Shown piece by piece: positions 37,851-51,166 of a DNA stretch of 64,000 bases. Numbering within the stretch: position 1 is the first letter of the stretch; the number at the start of each line of letters is the position of its first letter. Under the pieces are notes generated by a model. The model saw nothing but the letters and a program-made list of their open reading frames with translations, did no database searches and was not told the origin of the DNA. The stretch is from Isoetes taiwanensis. Its lineage: Eukaryota > Streptophyta > Lycopodiopsida > Isoetales > Isoetaceae. The translations under genes were made by a program, and so were the position numbers. Where the stretch lies: assembly GCA_021234155.1 (NCBI GenBank), contig JAJEKV010000004.1, positions 14,891,159-14,955,158 of the forward strand, given 5' to 3'.

Positions 37851-40324
37851 TTCTTCTTGCTCTTTCTTGTTGTTTCCCACGGCTTACTAGATTGGATTTG
37901 CGTTCGCTTAAACCGTGTGTTAGTAGCTCGCTTATCTTTTGAGATCCGCGCTTTCGCTTTCTCCCTTTGTCGGTAAGACTTTCAATGGATGATCGGAGTT
38001 TGCGCTCTATCAAGCCCCAGTCTGTTTCCAGCTGCCTAACCTCGTCGGTGAGGTATGCACATTTGATTGGCTTCGATTCTAACGGTGGTTGTTTAATAGC
38101 CAGGATTTGGTTTCGGCATGCTCAAAGTATAGTACTTTTTCGCCCGATTCAAGACGGAAGCGGCAATGGGTTCCTTCGAGAAGGGTTTTTCGGCCGATTG
38201 GGGCGTAGATGGTTCCACTAAGAATCACGACCAAACTAGACTTCGATCACCGGGTTTTGGTTGGCTCACGAGCGGATGCCATGGCCCTGTGGATCCTCGC
38301 TTTGATTTATTCTATTCTACATCGTACACCTCCATCCGGATTTGGCATAGGCACATGTCCTCAAGACTCTCTGCTGCTTCATCAAGCTACTGTTCCATGG
38401 AGTTGTTCCATAAAGTTTTAATCATCGGGCCATTCTCTTATTCGTTGGATTGATTTAAGCCCTTGCATATTGGTGGCGGTCCGCACTGTGAGTAGTCTAT
38501 TGGCGATTGGGTTTCATCTAATAAGTCCACCAGCCTAAGTGTTTGTCTTTGGTTTTACGTCAGACAGACGCTTTAACCCTTTGGTGTCAATCCCGCTTTG
38601 TTTTCATTTGCTAAATCCCCATCTATATCGTGGAGGCTGTGCTTTTGCTTTGCCTAGGCAGATCGGGGAGCTTACGACCTCCAATCACCCGCTTCGCTAC
38701 AAAATTTGAGTTCAAAGATGTCGGGATACCGGACCCAGGATTTCCATTTTCATTTTCTACCCTGGATACCGGGTCCAGGTTTCCTTTAAATTCTATTGTG
38801 GCCTTGATTTTATTGTGGCCTTTGATTTTTGGTTGTTGGTGGCACTCGTCTCAATTGTTATTCTTTATCTCATATGATTAGTGGGGCGCCTCTTCCAGTC
38901 CAAGGGGCTTTGCATTTTTCTTCATGTTCGCTTTGTTTGACGAAGCGAAGCACCTCCGACCAATGTTTATCGACATTATACGACGGTTTATATTTGTCCA
39001 GTTAAGTAAACATGTGGTTTTTCATTTTCACATTGTTAGTTCTTTTTTGCTTCTTCTATCATGCACGGTTTGTAGTTAACTAAGTCATTTGAGAATTATT
39101 TTGTGTGATTCGCTTGTTGATGGATTTTACATTTTCAAGTCCTTCTTAGGTCGGGCTAAATGGTCCCATTGTCGAAGCCGCTTGACAATTTGCATTCAAG
39201 TTTGAAGATTCCCTTAAGCGGTTCTATATGCATAGCTTACTTTGTTCCTTTGGTCTCCTTTGCATACGATTTGTTCCATTGGTGTTGTATAGCTCGCTCT
39301 CTTCACCCATAATTTCTATTAGTTCTATTGGTTTTACAAGGTCTATTCCTTTGCAATTTGTCCCTTTAATTTCATTTTTGTCGCATTGGTTCCATGGGCT
39401 AGTACTCTCTTTTATCCTACTTATCATGTGACCATATGTTGGCGATATACACAAGCAAGTGCCATTGCTCATGCGCGTAAATAGGCCCCATGTTTGTAGC
39501 TTCCAGAATCGTTTCATTTTTTTTCGTGAGTTGAGTTCCCCCCGAACATATGTCATCTTTCATTCCCGGATGTGGCCTAGATGCAAGTTTGAGTTTATTG
39601 CCCTTTGACATTTTTCCTATTTGTCACGCATGGAACATTTGTTTTTTGTTTCGCTTTTTGATATCGGGCTCAAGGTCGCCTCATGGGTCATCGATTCCTC
39701 CATCAAGCGGGACGGTATTTTTATGATCTTTGATAATTTGCGACTACAGGTTCGGTTTTTTCTCGCAATCACGTGCTAGATCTCCATATATTGTTCTCAT
39801 TTACGGTTGCTTTCAAGGGAACTTGTTTATTTGTCAGTACAGTGTCTCATTCATCATTTATATCCAAAATCTATCTGGGGTTTGGTTCTCTGTGCCATCA
39901 TTTTTTGCTCTATATTTTGTATGATGTTCTACGTAGATGGATGCGTGCTGTTTACATCAAATATTGCCATCTCGTATATTCTGGAGACATTAATGTAGTT
40001 TCTTTCAGGTAGTTTCCTTGGTCTTCGATATTCTACATAGTATGTTTGATGCATTTTTTGGTCAGATGCATTTGGTAGATAACACTTGTTCTACACAGTT
40101 GTTTGTGGTCCTTAGGCTTTTTACATGTGCCTATATGATTTCATCTGATGTATTCTTCTTCTTTAGATATGTGCGGGTATGAGATCCATTTTTTAGTTGG
40201 TTTCCTTTATGGCTCATTTGTTTCATTTGATCACTGGATGCTTATTTGGGATATCCTGCATATTGTTCGTAGACTTTGTGGTTTCTATCATCCTACGTCT
40301 ATGTGTACATCTGGAATTAACTCA

Positions 40325-40505
40325 ACCATTTCTCTAGTAACTTTTGTGATATCGATGAATTTGTATTCCATCATTGCTCTTCTGTTTCTGATCCTCTCTA
40401 TGGTCTCACGCTATTAGGTTTCCACATGTTTTATTTGCTTTCACGCTCAGAATTTCTCTAGTAACTTTTGTGATATCGATGGATTTGTATTCCTTGCTCT
40501 TCTTT
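40325..40505. repeat. Roughly 120-bp tandem duplication
   Basis: TTTCTCTAGTAACTTTTGTG, then ATATCGATGRATTTGTATTCC, GCTCTTCT and ATCCTCT occur twice, near 40331 and 40451. Confidence 0.75.
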
Positions 40506-42599
40506 TTTTTATCCTCTTAATGGTTGGTCTCCATCAGATGTCTCGCCTGCAGTAAGTTATATAGAGTTCCGTTAGTTGGTCATATGTATTCTAATTTGTC
40601 CTTTCACCGGGTTCCTTTTCATCCAAATGACTTTGTTAGACCATTGTCCCTTCATGTCTTTGCTTACATTTGCTCTTGGTTTTTCTTAAGTTCTTTGACC
40701 CTCTTCAGATGTGATAGCCTCGTAATCCATTTATCCCTTTGCTTCATATTGCTGAGCTTCACATAGATAGGTTTTCCTTAATGCTTGTTGTTCTAAGATG
40801 GTCCTTCTAGCTTCGTTATTTTCCTTTGTTTTGTTGTTTCATCACGCGGCTTTTGCATCCTATTATTATTCGCCGTTTTTGTCACCGTCCTTCGCTCTGG
40901 TTACCCACTTTGCTGCTTAATGTCCTTATTCTAGTTTTTTGTCTTTTCTCGAACTTGTTTGTTAGTTTAGTCCATCCGCCGTTGTTTTCATTATAGTCGC
41001 AGCTTTGTTTTGCTAGTCCCATCCCGTTTCATTCCATGGCGTGATATTAAATACCATCTATCTATCTATTATTCTTGGTTTCCAAGTGCTTTGTGCCTTT
41101 AGGTCCGTTTGTTTCTCTATATATCACATGTCTTCTTGTTTGACTTTTATTCGGTACCCTATTTCTTCCATTTGACCTCCCCTTTTATTACATCAACTTT
41201 CAAACTAATATTGTTTTTTAAAATTGAACTTTTAAAGTTATTTGTTTAATTCATTTCTTTCTTGTTGCATGACGCTATCGACCCATCATGCACATTGTCA
41301 CCCGTGGTTTGCTCCATTTTCTTGTTTGCCCTTGGTTTTTGATACCCTTGGTCACCGAAAGTTGTTGCATTGTCACCACCTTCTTTTGTTGTCATAGTTC
41401 GGTGACGGTTTGTTCCATGGTTTCCTATTTGTTTCCTTTGCCTTTATTTGACTCTTTACCCTATTTTTAGTTTTGCACCGGTGGTCTTATTTTTTTCCAT
41501 TTTCCCGCTTTGTAGTTCTCTTCTTATGTTTGATAACTCTATGGTTTTGTTACATTTTCTCCATTGTCCTCTTTTTGCGTTTTTCCCTTGTCCCTTGGTC
41601 ATATCTCGCATTTTTTCATTTGCCTCGTTCGAATTTATTTTTCTTCTTTCGGCTTCTTGTCTACTGCTCTTGGCCTCCTTTTTCTTATTTGCCCTTTCCA
41701 ATCTATTCTCTATTTTGCTGTTGCCTCGCTATTCTCTTCTTTTTGTTCTTTTCGATGGCACATCATGTTTTGCTTAGTCCTTTGTTTCATGTTTAGTTCT
41801 TCCGCTCTTATTTGGTTGCATCTCCTCACCTTTGTTTTGGCTGGATTTTCCCTTGGCTCCCATTATCTCGCTACTCCATAGCCTTGCTTCGGCTTTTGTT
41901 TTGTCCCATTTGCGTAATTCTAGCCATCCTATTCTACCATTTTTCTTTGTTTGGCAATTTGTTGACTTTTTTTTTTTTTCTTTTAGTTCCTTGTTGGTTC
42001 GTGTTTTCTATCCTTCCTTTTGTTCCATGTATTCATTTGCTCGTGTGTGTTTGTTTCCTTCAAGTTTTCCTTCTCCGCCTCGCTTTTTCCCTTGAGTTTT
42101 GTCTCCTTCCACCCTTCTCCTCTTTTTCTTTCGACTCTCTCTTTTTATTTTGACCTTTTACTTTGCTTTTACTTGCTCGCTTTCTTAATTAGCCTTGTTT
42201 CCCATGCCACCATCCGTTCAAACCCCTTATCCGGTTCCTTTCTAAAGTATTATGTTCTTCTTTTCTATGTGTTCTTCTCACCATCATTCCTCCCATCTAA
42301 CTCTTTTCGATGTTCCTGCATTCTTGTGCCTTTTGTTGTTGCCATTTTAGATCCATTTGTTCGATACTGCCCCACCTTGTTGTGCATTCTTTTCCGGTGG
42401 ACCCTTGTAGACTCGTTTAAGCCTTTCTTTATACTATATCTTCTTCTTTGCTTCTCTTTCTTTGGTTTCCATCGTGGTAGTTTTAAGGTTTGTTCCCTCT
42501 TCCTGCTCGGCCCGATGTGCCCTATCATAGGACCATCACAAAGGAATACTGAATTGCTTTGGACTAAAGCTACCAATTCACGAAAAAAATCCATGTAGT

Positions 42600-45500
42600 T
42601 CATCATTATGCAACATGAGATCAATATGTCAAAATAAAATTAAGCAGAGCTATTGATTGTTCATATCTACGAGCTTCTTCAATATCAGATTATTATCACG
42701 TCCAATGATAATAATGAATACAAGGAAGAAGAATAAGAAAACTTATGTATCAAGAAAAGTTGCACCTGAGTAAGTCTTCAATCTTTTGAAAAAGATCCAC
42801 CATGCTTGAAAAAGATCCACCATCCTTTATTAAGCTTCATCGCTCTAAATAGTCGGCTAAGTTCCTTAGAAGGTTTATCAGAAATGCACGTTGCATCAGA
42901 ACTGTACAAACTAGAATTTTAAAATGTACATGAAAATCTTGATAACCTTATGTGCAAAAGATGTGAAAACTAGTATAGAATTTTCTACCTGGGGGGCTTC
43001 ATAATCATTGTTGCAATCTTATATCCTTAACGTCCTTGGCCTCTGCATTTAGCCGTAGGATTGAATCCCAACCGTCGATTTCAAGAAGTTATATCCAGTA
43101 ACACATGTGGCCCAATCTGTTATGGCCATAAGATAGATGTTATGTCCATAACATCCTCATAAGGTTACCGCGGCTTTTTTCTGGCCGCACTCTGTAGTGG
43201 TAGATCGCAAAAAGGTCATCATAGCCGTGGATCGCAAAAGTCGCTATAGCCAGGGCCTCCTCCATAGCCCATACCTCCAAGCCGGGAAGCCGACCTCTAG
43301 CGCCCTCGGCTGCTTCGTGTATTTAAAGTTCCAACCGTGTGGCACCGTTTCTAGCGGTGAGCCATGCAAAAAGCAACCACCGCAGCCCACATCCGATTCA
43401 CTTGTGCAATGGATAAGATCCCAATCGCTTTCTATTTGCGTACCAGGCGTTGTAGCGAGCGTGCACGCTACCATGGAGCGGAATAGGTGAGCCGCTCTTC
43501 CTTCTTGTTTGTGATTGTGGCTTGTCTCGACAGAGGAGCGACTATGCAAGCGGGGATTTATGTCAGAGCTTGTGCCATAGCCGTGAGTTTCAAAGCATGG
43601 CCATCTGGGAGCACTCAAGATGTTTGGTTTTGTCCGGCATTTGTGCCGCTTTGTGCAGCCTCGCCGCCTTCACATCTTCCATGTTCCATTTTGAAAACGA
43701 GAAAAAGAGAAAATGATTACAAGACTTACATTTTTATTTTTCTTGCTTCGGAATGCAAAGCAGGTATGGCGCTTTCTATGGCGGCCAAATGCCTCGGCCA
43801 AGGACGTTAAGGTCGATAACGTCCTCCCCTCGGAGTTATGGGCCAGAAAAATGGATATGTCCAAAACATAGGGTGCCGCTTGATCTTCACAATGATCTAT
43901 TCGATAACAACCGCTTGATCTTGAAATGAGCAGCCAAAAGATTGGATGCCCTCTTCTTTCGTAGTTGAGATGATAAATAAAACTTAATCAGTGGAACAAA
44001 TAATAGACTTGTTGCTTACCGCCGTAGCCAGAGTAAAACTTCCAAGGAAAAGTTTCAAGGACAGAAAGAAGCATCTGGCGCTTGGATGATGCCACCATAT
44101 CGTTGGTTGAAACCCTAGTAGGAATGTAAATTTGGCAGATAATTTCAACCTAAGCCTGGCAGATAATTTCAACCTAAATCGTGCCCTTTGTCTTCCTACA
44201 TCAATTCCATCGTAAAGAAAATGCTCTCTGCACATAATAATCTGGAACTAAAGATAGGCCCATGGCAAAATAAGCTATGATAGAACATGGCAACCGCCTT
44301 AGGAAGAAATTTATGAACAATTTTTCTTCTTGACATGGGTAACACGTCGATCCCTACAAATAGAGCATTTCTTCGATCTGAGCGAATCGACCAAGAACAT
44401 TTCTTCCATTGAGCGATCAAGGTCGAGCAAAGCACAGTGTTCTTGTTTCCAGTTTTTGGTTTTTTGAATTTAGGCGGTGGAGTCAAAATAGCATAACAAA
44501 CACAAGAAGAAGCTACTTTTCGAACTAATTTTGGGGGGACAGAGGGACAACTAACATGAGACACTATACCATGCTTTAACCCTTAATGGTTTGAACGATG
44601 GGTTTTGTTTTGTGTTATTTTGTTCATAAATTGTTCATGGACCAAGCCTGTTTCTAATATGGTGCTTATGACTTTTATACAACTTGTAGCAAGAGGCATT
44701 ATTTTGTTGTTTTTATGTTTTAAAGCATGAACTACAGTTCCAAGACCTAGATATGAGACGTCTAGGAATGATAGCCATATATGAGCATTGATACCGGGGG
44801 TGTAGTGCAATTTCTATATTGGACCAGTAGATGGGCACAAGACTAAGAGTGTTAATTTGGAATTTAATTGATATGGTGTAAGAATGGTATGAATATGATG
44901 TAAGAATGCTTGAGTCATAATTTATTGCCTAGATTTGTTGTTGGATTCTAGTAGCTTAAGTTTACGATGTAATCACTTGCACAATCTCTAGCATATAGTC
45001 AAAGGGAATGAAGCAATACCCTTGCAAATTATATTTTTAAGCATGTTGAAGTAGAACATGATATGTAAAAGGTTGTGCATGGGGAGTTAGTTAAGCCATA
45101 TATAATGTTCGTAATCAATTTTATAAGCTTAAATAAACATAGAGTACGTGTGAGAGCTATAGTAGAACATGGATGTTCAACCAAACTAGGACTGTAACAT
45201 CTGCTTTTGGAGAAGGAAAGTGAAAAAAGAATTATGGCACTATGGACACCAAAGGCATGAATCTCACAAGCTGTAATCTTGGCTCTAACCGTGACAAGAC
45301 ATGGAGGTCGCTTCATGTGTATATTGCTTAGAAAAAGGGCATATAAGGTTGTTCGACATGAAGCTTAGATTTGTTAAGTTGAAGTTGGAATTATATAGGT
45401 ATAAAAAAGTGGCATATGATGTTACATGGTAGTGAGCATAAGATGTTAATCAATAGTCCCTTGGATAGAGATCATTTTGTTGAGGTTGTTGATGTTGTTG

Positions 45501-46336
45501 ATGTATGCAGTTGTTTGTTCTAACACATAAATTGGAATTATATAGGCGTAATGAAGAATGTCAATTAATAGCTTTGTTTGTAAGAAAGTGATGTTCTGTA
45601 CATTGTCTTCATTGAGTGTTACAATTTATCTGTCTTTATGTAAGGTTAGTAGTAAGTTATGCTACCGTTGCATTCTATGTAATCTCGGTTTTGTGTTTTT
45701 GCCATAAATTTGCATTTCATTATAATTATATATACTAAGAAAAGGCTAACTTTTAAGTGGAGATGGAAACCAGACTAGATGAATTACCATCGGGGCCCTA
45801 AGGATAAATGATCATAAGGGAATTCAATGAACTTAATTGGTTCACGCTTTTTGGAGATTAAGGGTTTGTTTTTAAGACTGGCAATGTCGGTAACGCTTTG
45901 AATGACTAGAGTGTAGTTTGTTTACTGATAATATGTGCACTAAATTTCGATGGGTTTGCACGGTGGGGCTTTACATTTAGCATATATATGCTTAAAAGGG
46001 TTTGCAGATTATAGTTTGATCTTTTAGTTGTCTAAAATTTCTAGTGAGAATGTATGTTGGGTCGTATGGTCTCGACGAAGGAATTATATAGGTGATCATT
46101 ATGAGTATTTTGTTTATGTATGCTTTGTTTTAATGGATTTGTTTGAGGTAGTTAATGCTTGATTTCAATTGTAGAATTTGTAGTTTGCAGACGATGAATG
46201 CATGAAAGTGATGCCTAGTTACATTTATTGCGTCATGTGAATGGAGAACCACGTGAGATAGATAGTGGAATCGTCGAATCCTAAGAAACATATGAAACAA
46301 TATATGAAGAATCCAAATTGGAAAAAAAAAGGGAAA
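42600..46336. other. Intergenic DNA with a G+C-richer patch
   Basis: The 43.15-43.85 kb part is G+C-richer with frames of up to 124 codons on both strands, none recognised. A two-unit tandem GGCAGATAATTTCAACCTAA lies at 44133-44177. 44.6-46.3 kb is AT-rich and featureless. Confidence 0.45.
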
Positions 46337-47170
46337 TGAAGGAAGGAAGGAAGGTATTTTTATCGTCCACGGAGACCAATCGGTCTATGGGACCCAATAA
46401 AAAAGCGCAGCAAGTGGATTACTACCCCTGATTAAAAACCCCACCAAGGGTTTTTGAGGAAAAACCGCGGGCGAATTAGCCCGGCCGACAAACCGCTCCA
46501 ATATACCTAAATGCAAAACACAAAATATATACACTCATGTACCAGATTCATAGTGCCCGATCGTGGCGGACCAAACGTGGGAAGTAAAGGTGGGCTCGCA
46601 GATCCAAGATCCTTCGAATGTCCACGACCCTAAACCGCATCTTACGGCGGTGTGTTCATGAAATAAATGCTTCAGGAGCCAGAATCCAGGCGCAAGGGGG
46701 CATGCCTCTGGCGGGATCTGGTGAATCTGAGGCAACTCACAGAAAGTGTGAGACTCATCCTCAATGGCTAGTTTAGCCCAGCCGAAGCTGAAGGCTGTCT
46801 GGCGGGGCTCCCAAATCCACAGATCTCGATCGCGGAGATGGTGGGCACGATGTGAATGGAGGCAATAGTGCTGCTTTTCGAGGCGGTAGGAGCAGGTAGA
46901 AACAGGGCCACGGGCCATATGAAGTTGATATTGCTCCTTGTAATGGAGCCATTTTGACTGCTGTAGGGTCGCAGCTTGCCAAGGAAGCAAGCGTCAGTAT
47001 TCCATGGTATCACGATTGGCCTCTGTGTCCCTGCGTACTCCTGCCGGAACCATCTCAGTGAACCACTCTCTCTTACCCCTCCAACAGGGCTCGAGCGGCT
47101 GGGGCCCATTGCCACAACATAAGCGAAGTCGCGGGAAGCCGCAGCATCACCCATATTAGCTACTTTCAAA
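46337..47170 (-). mobile_element. 5'-truncated LINE with (GGAA)n tail
   Basis: Reading the minus strand, a broken ORF2 end shows AKLAIEDESHTF and, one frame over, SCLRFTRSRQRHAPLRLDS, the same zf-RVT signature as at 3680. The 3' UTR has a stem-loop GGTTTTTCCTCAAAAACC (about 46451-46468), the block CCGATTGGTCTCCGTGGACG (about 46363-46382) and ATAAAAATACC, and then a TTCC-unit tail (GGAA on plus, 46337-46354). The upstream frames to 47169 are open but unrecognised and may be earlier ORF2 sequence. The copy is dead. Confidence 0.6.
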
Positions 47171-48714
47171 AATAGACGACAAGCAATACATTAAGCGCCG
47201 CCCGCCGGGAAGCTGCAAGAATCCGGGCTCGCAAATGTATCCGATAGGGACTGGTTTTCACCCCGCGCCCGGGTAAGCCAAAATGCCTTACGGGGTGGCA
47301 AAATGGGACTTAGAACTGGCCATCCGTGGTTTTGCATGTCAATTTTGTTCGAGACATGAAGGAAGAACTCGATATTATAAATTAAAGAAGGTTGCTAAGA
47401 ATTTAATAGCATGAAATACATGGAAGTTGCAAGGAAAGTAAAGCTACTTAAAAATGCAAAGGCATGTCTTTTGTTGCTTAATTGTTATGAGTCGAGTTTT
47501 GAGCCTAGGCCCTGTCGAACAATGATTAAGAATCCGTGGTTTAGCTCGAACATGCATTTACCCCAGGGCATCATTTTCTGGGCAGGAGTAGTGCACCTGG
47601 ATCTTTAAGTATATGGTTGGATAATTTCAAGAGGATTAGTTTTGACAAATCATTTGTGGTGGATGGGCAATGTGGAAGGCAACAAGGTGTGGCAGCCCTC
47701 ATGGCAGAAGCAGGAGTCCAATGGAGAGAATTATACTAGGTTGCAAACGAGAATGGGGTAGTGGTATTTGGGTCACAGGGTTCTTTTGTTGGAGTTGCAG
47801 GATATGTTCAGGCTTTGTTGGAGGGTTGCCCACTGTGGCCTGAGGGTAAGGTGTCTTAAATCATACTTCACCCTCAAGCCCCAGTTGTATACTCGATCAA
47901 GCTTGTTATTCCAAATATTTGGTTTGCAAATTTGCAATCAAGATCTTTGCTTAAAGGAAATCGAGGACATTGCTACAGGACTCCTATTAACAAAATACAG
48001 ATTCCAATCTACATTAAACAGGACTTGCAAGGACTTCTATTGAAGAACAAAGCAAAATTTCTATTAGTGTACATGATGTCTTCATTTAAAACCATTAGAT
48101 CTTATGGTTTTCCCACTATCCATCTTATTAGCCACACCCCATAATTCCATGTCATCAAACAATTTAAACAGAGAATGTTCAGCTGCATGTTGACCTCTGC
48201 AAATTAACAAAGTTAGAAATAATAGACAAATCAACTTGACCTTCAGTTCCCATAATCCTGAAGAAATGAATGCAAGTAGCATGCTTCAACTCATCATCAT
48301 CAAACCCAATACTTAAGATCTTGTTCCTCTTTGCTCTTCCTTTAGCTTTGACCAAAAAGTAACTATTATTGTATATTTCATCTTCTTTGAGCTCTCTAAC
48401 CTTGGCTTTTAGCTTCTAACCCAACAATTCTGAGCTCTTGCAATATTGATTCTAATCTACTCGTGTGTTGATCAACGGGAGTGGAGAGGAGTTGCTGCCA
48501 AATATTATCCAAAAGAGGATTTTTTTTTCATTGCGTATGTCCTTACTCCGTATTTTAATCCAATTCTTGGGACCTTAGAAGTAGAGTTTCACCACACTCA
48601 AGGGCTTGTTGGAGTTGTTGATAATATTCAAAAAATTAGCCTATCTAATAAACTAGTGTTAAGCTTAAGTAAGCTCTTTTCTTCTGATCCGATTTGTTGT
48701 TGATAGTCAAAGAG

Positions 48715-48806
48715 TGACTTGATGGGCTTCATTATTGACTGGTAAATTGACTTGATGGGCTTCATTATTTACTGGTAAATTGACTTGATGGGCTTCATTA
48801 TTTACT
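48715..48806. repeat. 33-bp tandem repeat, three units
   Basis: TGACTTGATGGGCTTCATTA, TTKACTGGTAAAT repeats at 48715, 48748 and 48781 with almost no change. Confidence 0.9.
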
Positions 48807-51117
48807 CAAACTCTTGTATTCACATCAAACATGTTGGTCAACCTAGCTAATACCTAGCTAATAGCTGATGCAATTGGATTGCAAATAACTGGATTACTAG
48901 TTAACTATTTGCATGTCCACGGGGGATACACTTATACGCCATCAAAAACCCCTTGTATCACGCCAATTTCAAAGGCAATTTGACCCCTCGTGTATAGATA
49001 TGATGATTCAAAAACACCCTAACCCTAAGTATCATTATGCAAAATGGTCAAAAACACCCCTCAGTTGAACTCTTGGGTTTATAGCTTCATCAAAGGTGAT
49101 CTTTGGGTGCATGTCAAAGGGGGAGGAACCCGTATATTGTTGTACATAACATCATAACACATAGCACCTGATAGCTTATTTGATACACTTGATTTGCGCT
49201 TCTCATTGTTAGTGTCATCTTATAAACATCCTTTGCCATAGATGGATTTGCACATTTGCTTCACTAAGTCAAGATTTTTGACACATTTACAAGTGTATAG
49301 CACTAGAGAGCGCCAATTTATTAAATCAAGATTTTGATACATTTATAGGTAATAATAACGAGAAAATGTTGTTAATACATTTGATAAAAAATGTTGTTGA
49401 TCTGACATTTGACCAAAGGGATTCTGTAGGGACCTTGAACCGTGCAGTCCCTATTCTCTCGCATACTATGTGCTTGACATAATTTTAAATGCATACGACT
49501 CACAAGAATGAGAAGGTGAAATTAATTGCAAATGCTAGCTAAGTCTTCCATTCCACTCCATTGAAATCCCGTAAAAGCCGGTCCACGCCAAACGTGTGCA
49601 AATTTCCTCCTTAACAATGCGTCTCGCCGGTTGTTAGAGATTACAGAAAGTATTAGCAGCTCTTGCCTCATTGTGTATTTGCTTTAAGATCTCCTCCACT
49701 TGCATTTTGCATAACGGCTTGAACCAAACGTCGCTTTTATGTATGAAATACAAGAATCTTACTTTAATCATTTTGTGATCTTGCCATCCACACAAAACGA
49801 AATGTAATGCCTTCCCATATTTTAAATGCACAACCAAAAACTACATGATGTGTCAAGATATACTATATTCAATACAAAAATGTTTCGGTGCCCGATACCA
49901 GTAGAAACATTTGTACTAATACCTTGCTGTTTGAAGACACAGAGTCTTTTACGCAATAAACAGCGCATCACATTGGTTTCCTTGGAATTTCCTTGGAGTC
50001 TGAGGGAAGGGATCAAAATTGAAATGAAGGGTCTCTTATGTTCATTAATAACCTTGGATGTTTATTATATGTAGCACTTCAGTGTCTTTTTTAACTCTGC
50101 CTTTCATATAGTTATATGCGTGTTTCAATAGCCATATAACTTTGTTTTCACAAAGCTATAAGTATTCTATTCATTTGCTGCGTACGAAGAAAATGAAGAT
50201 GCAACAACATTTCAGGTGTTTCCTTAATCCATACCGCGGCTAAGAGTACGTACAGCCATGGAGGGAATGCTTGCTATGAAAATTTAAATTCTCCCATCCC
50301 TTTATTTGCCCCAATTTCCAAGCACAAAGGCACCAATTTCGAGGCATTTGTATTAGCCTTGATTTTCAAGCTTAATGAGGGGTACATCGGCATTTGAAAC
50401 TGAATTATCATAGGTTCTAAATAAAAACATCGACTTGATCATGCTCTTGTCAAAAGCACGGTAGCGTTCGCATATGTCTTCCATAAGGTTGCTTCTCAAT
50501 AGAGATTGATCATGCTTTATTCTTACAAATCCCTTCCATGGGAGATACAAAATGATTAAATACTTGGCATATTGGCGAGTGCGCTCAAGACAAACAATTA
50601 CACAAACAAAGACACAATATGGTAAGTAATACATCAACTTTGCACATTCAATAGACCTTAGGGGCCGATAACTTTTGCGATCAATGTGGCATCGAAACCA
50701 GCATTCTGTGAGGCATCATCGGACAGCATTGAAAACCGAGGTAAAGGATCCATCTCTCGGTCACGATCTATTTGGCAAATCCAGATCCCGCTTTGGAGGA
50801 ACAATTCCATGCTCTGATGCCATCTGTAGTTTCAATAAACATACACAACTTTTTAGAAGGCGTGGTTTTGTTTTTGTTCATTGGCAAACTGCGATGGCGA
50901 AGAGCATTTGACTTTCTATAGGCCATAATGGTTACATGTTTAGTCAAGAAAAAAATAAGGTATTTAGCTCTGCTTAAAATATAGAAACAATGGAATGGCG
51001 GAGTTCCTAATCAATATGTGACTCGAGGTCATCTATTGGAGAGGACAAACCACATGATGGCATTGTCTAATTACCAAAATATAAAATCATTTGAAAGCCA
51101 GAAAAATGAGATAGAGG

Positions 51118-51166
51118 GTCTTCTAGTAGGGATAATGGGAAGTCTTCTAGTAAGGGATAATGGGAA
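51118..51166. repeat. Roughly 25-bp tandem pair
   Basis: GTCTTCTAGTA(A)GGGATAAT, GGGAA occurs twice head to tail. Confidence 0.85.

Larger units (their letters stand above)
36630..42590. other. Pyrimidine-rich, strand-asymmetric block of about 6 kb
   Basis: The plus strand is strongly T and C rich and poor in A over nearly 6 kb, most extreme at 41.2-42.5 kb. Both edges are fairly sharp: AACTACTGC-type DNA before 36.6 kb and AATTCACGAAAAAAATCC near 42.58 kb. Long plus-strand frames (for example 42020-42598) are Phe/Leu/Ser runs expected from the composition. On the minus strand 37696-38090 reads YLTDEVRQLETDWGLIERKL and further charged helix, a plausible coiled coil of gag or transposase type, but no catalytic domain was found. 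It holds several local repeats listed separately. It may be a large non-autonomous retroelement or a decayed satellite. Confidence 0.5.

Noticed and set aside
41448-42598. Long plus-strand Phe/Leu/Ser frames that look like membrane proteins
   Set aside because: They follow from the pyrimidine-rich composition. Several frames overlap with the same character and none has a family motif.
43197-43810. Overlapping frames of 97-124 codons on both strands
   Set aside because: A G+C-rich patch keeps many frames open; no motif favours one.
48446-48703. Frame with YVLTPYFNPI and GLVGVVDNIQKI, like a hAT transposase end
   Set aside because: Short, low similarity, and no dimerisation domain or inverted ends nearby. 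Kept only as a remark.
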